In this document: one piece after another, positions 4,592 through 7,314 of the stretch
Position numbering within the stretch: the first letter of the stretch is position 1
Layout of the letters: each line of letters opens with the position of its first letter
From: UBA5336 sp038522375
GTDB taxonomy: Bacteria > Pseudomonadota > Alphaproteobacteria > Caulobacterales > Hyphomonadaceae
Direction of reading: 5' to 3'
DNA: 7,314 nt
Assembly (NCBI GenBank): GCA_038522375.1
Contig: JBCBKE010000104.1
Location: forward strand, 1-7,314
Translations under genes and position numbers: made by a program
Notes under the pieces: model-generated
What the model saw: the letters and a program-made list of their open reading frames with translations, nothing else
What the model was told of the DNA's origin: nothing
Databases searched by the model: none

Positions 4592-5462
4592 GAGCGAAAT
4601 AGGCTGGGATGATCTGCGGTTCTTCCTGGCCCTTTCACGCGCCGGCAGCCTGATGGGCGCCGCTCGCCAGCTGGGCGTTGAGCACTCGACGGTCTCTCGT
4701 CGCATCAGCAGCCTGGAAGACGCGTTGGGGCTTCGCCTGTTCGACCGCCTGCCCCGAGGGCGGCGGCCAACCCCCGAGGGGGAACGTCTGATCGCGCGTG
4801 CCGAGGCTGTGGAGGATCAGGTCTCAGCACTTGCGCGCGCCGCTGCCGGCATCGACAGTCTCAGGGGGGAGGTGCGGATCACCGCGCCACCGCTGCTGCT
4901 GGCGCATCTCGTTGCGCCCGCGCTCGCCCCGCTCACGGGGGCTCATCCGGGTGTCACGCCCCTGCTGATCGGCACATCCCTGATGCGCGATTTGGACAAG
5001 GCCGAAGCGGATATCGCGCTCCGCCTTGGTGAGATCAGGGGACCGGATCTGGTAATCCGGCGTCTCGGATCGGTTGGCTACGGGCTCTATGGCCGAGCGG
5101 AGCATATCGAACGCCCGCCGGCCAGCCGCGTCTATCTAAGCTTCGAGGATGGCGCCGCAGAGCGGCCGCAGAGCCGATGGATCAGGGAACGGGCGAGCGA
5201 GGAGGGCGCTCGTATCGGCGTGCGAAGCAATGATATGGCCACGCTGGTCGCAGCGTCCGACGCCGGTATGGGGATCGTTCTGCTGCCGCATTTCTATGCC
5301 GACAAGCTGCCCGATCTGATCGAGGTTCCGGACGCGGCTGTCTTCCCCGCCTCGCCATTGCACCTTGTCATGCATGCCGATATTCGCCAGGCACCGCGGG
5401 TCCGCCTCGTCGCCGACCATCTCTTCAACATTGTGCGACGGGGCCTGTCGCGCCACGCATAG
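4578..5462 (+). CDS. LysR-family transcriptional regulator (294 aa)
   Basis: This is a DNA-binding regulator that normally works as a tetramer and responds to a small co-inducer. The N-terminal winged helix-turn-helix is clear: WDDLRFFLALSRAGSLMGAARQLGVEHSTVSRRISSLE (10-47) followed by LGLRLFDR (50-57). A linker helix (TPEGERLIARAEAVEDQVSALARA, 65-88) leads to the effector-binding domain starting at GEVRITAPPLLLAHLVAPAL. The motif SNDMATLVAASDAGMGIVLLPHFYAD near the C terminus is typical of that domain. Length is normal. The ATG at 4578 lacks a Shine-Dalgarno and sits in the tandem repeat, so initiation may depend on coupling to the preceding micro-ORF. The first codons MTDRKSE come from the repeat itself. 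The gene is divergent from the SnoaL-like gene, its most likely target, and probably controls its own expression too. The inducer is unknown. Confidence 0.93.
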   Translation: MTDRKSEIGWDDLRFFLALSRAGSLMGAARQLGVEHSTVSRRISSLEDALGLRLFDRLPRGRRPTPEGERLIARAEAVEDQVSALARAAAGIDSLRGEVRITAPPLLLAHLVAPALAPLTGAHPGVTPLLIGTSLMRDLDKAEADIALRLGEIRGPDLVIRRLGSVGYGLYGRAEHIERPPASRVYLSFEDGAAERPQSRWIRERASEEGARIGVRSNDMATLVAASDAGMGIVLLPHFYADKLPDLIEVPDAAVFPASPLHLVMHADIRQAPRVRLVADHLFNIVRRGLSRHA

Positions 5463-5502
5463 ATGCATGCATCGCGAAGGATCAACGGCGGTTTGGCCGT
5501 TG
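5463..5502 (+). terminator. Possible transcription end of the LysR gene
   Basis: Directly after the stop codon is the self-complementary ATGCATGCAT (5463-5472). Next is a perfect seven-bp hairpin, CAACGGC (5483-5489) with GCCGTTG (5496-5502), loop GGTTTG. No T-tract follows, so intrinsic termination is doubtful. Confidence 0.35.
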
Positions 5503-5728
5503 CAACAGCTTCTGCGCGGGCTTCCCGGCAAGCGGTTTTGGTCCGGCGCCTGATCTGCGCGCGCAGGATGTTCCTGTGGTGGGCCGATCCTGCAACGGGC
5601 GGCACGGCGCCGCTGGCCGGCGCTACACGCACCCGCGGGCGCCTTCGTCACGGCAGCGACCAGATACACCCGGTGTCAGCCTTCTGGCGCCCGTGCCGGC
5701 CGCCAAGGCATTGAGATTAATATAAGTT
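5503..5728. other. Gene-free spacer
   Basis: No supported gene was found here. Open frames exist on both strands because the sequence is GC-rich. Their translations are Arg/Ala/Gly-rich without family signatures, and the long minus-strand ones run on into antisense of the LysR gene. No insertion-sequence ends or RNA genes are apparent. Confidence 0.5.
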
Positions 5729-5750
5729 ATGCCCGGTTAAGCCCGGGCAT
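5729..5750. repeat. Perfect 8-bp hairpin
   Basis: ATGCCCGG (5729-5736) and CCGGGCAT (5743-5750) are exact complements around TTAAGC, preceded by an AT-rich stretch (ATTAATATAAGTT). No T-tract follows on the plus strand. On the minus strand the following AACTTATATTAAT is AT-rich but not a T-run. It may be an mRNA-stabilising hairpin, a weak terminator or an operator. Confidence 0.5.
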
Positions 5751-5764
5751 GCCTGGGACCCCCC

Positions 5765-5848
5765 GTCTGGTGCCCCGTCTGGTTTCCCGTCTGGTTTCCC
5801 GACTGGCGCCCGGTCTGGCGCCCCGTCTGGTTTCCGGTCTGGTTCCCG
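5765..5848. repeat. 12-bp tandem repeat, seven copies (GTCTGGTTTCCC)
   Basis: GTCTGG (GACTGG in copy four) begins at 5765, 5777, 5789, 5801, 5813, 5825 and 5837, exactly 12 bp apart. The second half of the unit varies among TTTCCC, TGCCCC, CGCCCG and similar. Because 12 is a multiple of three, every frame stays open through it. The minus strand reads as Gly-Asn-Gln-Thr repeats and the plus strand as Pro-Arg-Leu-Val repeats. No ribosome site supports either as a gene. Confidence 0.93.
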
Positions 5849-5868
5849 CGGGCCGGCAAGATCACATT

Positions 5869-5916
5869 TTGAACATGCGAGGATGTTGCCCAAATAATGC
5901 TACATTCTGCTACATT
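5869..5916 (+). promoter_or_regulatory. Promoter candidate of the rhodanese gene with 10-bp direct repeats
   Basis: TTGAAC (5869-5874) and AATAAT (5893-5898), 18 bp apart, make a reasonable sigma-70 promoter. TGCTACATT occurs at 5898-5906 and again at 5908-5916, exactly one helical turn apart. A third related GTCATT is at 5921. The repeats cover the predicted start and early leader and could bind a regulator, or the TACATT copies could themselves be alternative -10 elements. Confidence 0.4.
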
Positions 5917-5955
5917 TACTGTCATTTGTAAGGGTGAGGTAGAGGAAGCCAGGGC

Positions 5956-7065
5956 ATGATCATGCGACGGGGGTGGAGCACCCTGATTTTTGGCGCTGCG
6001 ATAAGCCTGTCCAGCATGGCCTCGGCATGCGGCACCTATGAGGTGCGGCCGGGCGATACATTGACGCGAATCGCGCGTGTCGAGCTGGGCACCGAGCAGC
6101 GGGCAGCCGATCTTTACCGGCTCAACATCTCGGCGATCGGCACCAATCCGAACCTGATCGCGGCGGGCACCGTTTTGCGGCTGCCCTGCGGCGATGGCGT
6201 GCTGACCTCGGGCTGGTCGCCGCTTTTGACGCCCGAGCGGGCGCAGGCCGTTCTTGACCGGCGCGGCGCCCAGGTGCTGGACCTGCGCGCGGCCTCCAAA
6301 CTGGCCGAGGGCGTGCTGCGGCGCACGATCTCGATCCCGTTCCAGGACTGGCGCGGCCCCAAGGAGAATCCCGGCGCGCCGCCCACCCTGCCGGTGCTGG
6401 AGCGGATGATCGGGCTGAGCGGTCTGCGCCTTGACCGGCCGATCGTGATCGTGGCGGCAAGCGGGGCCCCGATGCAGGCCGGGCGCGCCGCCTATGTCTA
6501 CTGGATCCTCAAATCGGTGGGCGCGACGCAGCTGGCCATTCTGGAGGGCGGCATGGCGGCCTGGCGCAAGGAGGGGCGCCCGGTGGTCAGCTCGATCCGG
6601 CGCCCGCGCTCATATTTTGCCCGGCTGAGCTTGGACACCACCTGGTGGGCCGACACCGATGAGGTGCAGGCCATTGCGTCGGGCGAGCTCTCCGGCACCC
6701 TGCTGGATGCCCGGCCCGAGCGGGTCTATCGCCGGGTCGCGACCGAGGGGCAGCAATCGCTGCCCAGCACGCTTCCCGGGGCCCAGAACAGCCCCGCCCC
6801 CGGCCTTCTCAGCGCCATGCGCCAGGCAGACGACCCGGTGCTGGGCATTTACGGGGTGCTGGAGCGGCTGAAGGCCGCGCCCGCGCTTTGGGAGGCCGAG
6901 ACGGTGGTCAGCTTTTGCAACACCGGCGAGCTGGGCGCGCTGAACTGGTTCTTTGCCTCCGAGGTTGCGGGGATCCGGAACGTCAAGCTCTACCCCGACA
7001 GCACATTCGGCTGGAAAGATGCCGGGCTGCCGCTGGCCGCCCCGCCCCCGCCGGTCCCGGACTGA
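5956..7065 (+). CDS. Exported LysM + double-rhodanese protein (369 aa)
   Basis: This is a predicted periplasmic or wall-associated sulfurtransferase-like protein. Residues 1-24 are a signal peptide ending ASA before Cys25; a lipoprotein site is less likely because -3 is Ala. Residues 27-77 are a LysM peptidoglycan-binding domain (TYEVRPGDTLTRIA to GTVLRLP). Two rhodanese domains follow. The first (about 88-210) has VLDLRAASKLAEGVLRRTISIP and EGGMAAWRKEGRPV, but its active loop AASGAPMQAGRAA lacks Cys. The second (about 230-360) has LLDARPERVY, TLPGAQN, and a catalytic-type loop FCNTGELGALNWFFASEV with Cys321. An inactive first and active second domain is the usual tandem sulfurtransferase plan. 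Starts at 5956 and 5962 (MIM) are both possible; AGAGGAAG at 5941-5948 favours 5956. The tail is Pro-rich (APPPPPVPD). The acceptor is unknown. Small-RNA copy 2 follows on the same strand. Confidence 0.88.
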   Translation: MIMRRGWSTLIFGAAISLSSMASACGTYEVRPGDTLTRIARVELGTEQRAADLYRLNISAIGTNPNLIAAGTVLRLPCGDGVLTSGWSPLLTPERAQAVLDRRGAQVLDLRAASKLAEGVLRRTISIPFQDWRGPKENPGAPPTLPVLERMIGLSGLRLDRPIVIVAASGAPMQAGRAAYVYWILKSVGATQLAILEGGMAAWRKEGRPVVSSIRRPRSYFARLSLDTTWWADTDEVQAIASGELSGTLLDARPERVYRRVATEGQQSLPSTLPGAQNSPAPGLLSAMRQADDPVLGIYGVLERLKAAPALWEAETVVSFCNTGELGALNWFFASEVAGIRNVKLYPDSTFGWKDAGLPLAAPPPPVPD

Positions 7066-7165
7066 CGCGGGGGGCCGAAGGGGCTGGCGCGCGGGGGCTG
7101 AACCGGCCACCCCGGGTTTGAGAGCGGCTCGGGATCTCGGGCCATTCCGCTGACGGGCCGTTCCC

Positions 7166-7209
7166 GTGATGGCTCGTGATGCCCATCCCGTGATGCCCAT
7201 CCTGTGATG
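7166..7209 (+). repeat. 14-bp tandem repeat running into the small-RNA promoter
   Basis: GTGATG starts at 7166, 7176, 7190 and 7204; the last three are exactly 14 bp apart within a unit CCGTGATGCCCAT. The final copy is the left half of the CRP-like palindrome of small-RNA copy 2. Copy 1 lacks this array, so it was added or expanded only here. Confidence 0.75.
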
Positions 7210-7243
7210 GGCGGCACAGCGTCCCGCCCCGCCCTGCGCTATC
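7203..7243 (+). promoter_or_regulatory. Small-RNA promoter with CRP-like site, copy 2
   Basis: TGTGATGGGCGGCACA (7203-7218) and CTATCT (at 7239) align with the copy-1 promoter at the same spacing. The 18 bp between CACAGCG and GCTATC have diverged while the two motifs have not, as expected of functional sites. With a start at A7253 the dyad is centred at -42.5, one base further than in copy 1. Confidence 0.6.
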
Positions 7244-7252
7244 TCTTGTCTC

Positions 7253-7314
7253 ACGTTCTTCCTCCCTGTCCCACTGCCTGTCTCAGGCGCGCGGCCCCGG
7301 GGAAGGGGGCCGCG
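7253..7314 (+). ncRNA. Predicted CU-rich small RNA, copy 2 (cut by the window edge)
   Basis: The 5' segment with CTTCCTCCCTGTCCC is identical to copy 1. The small hairpin (GCCTG 7276-7280 with CAGGC 7284-7288) has a loop one base shorter. The terminator stem GCGGCCCC (7291-7298) with GGGGCCGC (7306-7313) is kept, but its loop is GGGGAAG, the inverted complement of the copy-1 loop apart from one base. The T-tract should lie just past the window end. It is downstream of, and co-directional with, the rhodanese gene but has its own promoter. Confidence 0.7.

Noticed and set aside
5136..5669. 177-codon minus-strand frame
   Set aside because: Most of it is antisense to the LysR effector domain. 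The part beyond the gene has no recognisable motif, and GC-rich DNA commonly gives such shadows.
5463..5714. 83-codon plus-strand frame after the LysR gene
   Set aside because: It starts in ATGCATGCAT right at the stop codon without a ribosome site, and the translation is Arg/Ala-rich and unlike any family I know.
6610..7254. 214-codon minus-strand frame
   Set aside because: It is antisense to the rhodanese gene and reaches into small-RNA copy 2. Its content is Arg/Gly/Ala low complexity.

Overview
The window is high-GC DNA, very probably from an alphaproteobacterium of the Rhodobacterales type. The reasons are GC-rich codon use, AGGAGG-like ribosome binding sites, alphaproteobacterial-looking protein families, and a short CU-rich small-RNA gene of a kind known from Rhodobacter relatives. 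This placement is inference; the window holds no rRNA or other taxonomic marker.

Layout, left to right. Positions 1-286 are non-coding and full of short tandem repeats. At 284-910 (-) is an unrecognised exported protein. Its long upstream region (911-1189) holds a perfect 9+9 bp inverted repeat, then a divergent promoter with a CRP-like palindrome driving a ~70-nt predicted small RNA (1190-1259) that ends in a textbook terminator. Next is a DUF1835-type protein of unknown function (1476-2465, +, GTG start) and a small four-helix membrane protein (2777-3187, +). On the minus strand lie a Doc/Fic toxin (3281-3694), its overlapping small antitoxin (3687-3869) and a SnoaL-like protein (3968-4372). 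The last is divergent from a LysR regulator (4578-5462, +) whose start codon is embedded in a 32-bp tandem repeat. After a gene-poor stretch (5463-5955) with hairpins and a 12-bp tandem array comes an exported LysM plus double-rhodanese protein (5956-7065, +). The window ends in a second copy of the promoter and small-RNA gene (7203-7314), cut by the edge.

How the parts relate. LysR and the SnoaL-like gene form a classic divergent regulator/target pair. Doc and the small antitoxin form a toxin-antitoxin module, but the toxin has no ATG, GTG or TTG start in its full-length frame. The two small-RNA genes are the most notable element. Their transcribed halves are nearly identical, their promoters share a TGTGA-N6-nCACA site near -41.5, and the terminator loop of one copy is the inverted complement of the other. 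They are direct repeats about 6 kb apart and bracket all the accessory genes. Nearly every intergenic space also carries a short tandem repeat, often touching a start or stop codon.
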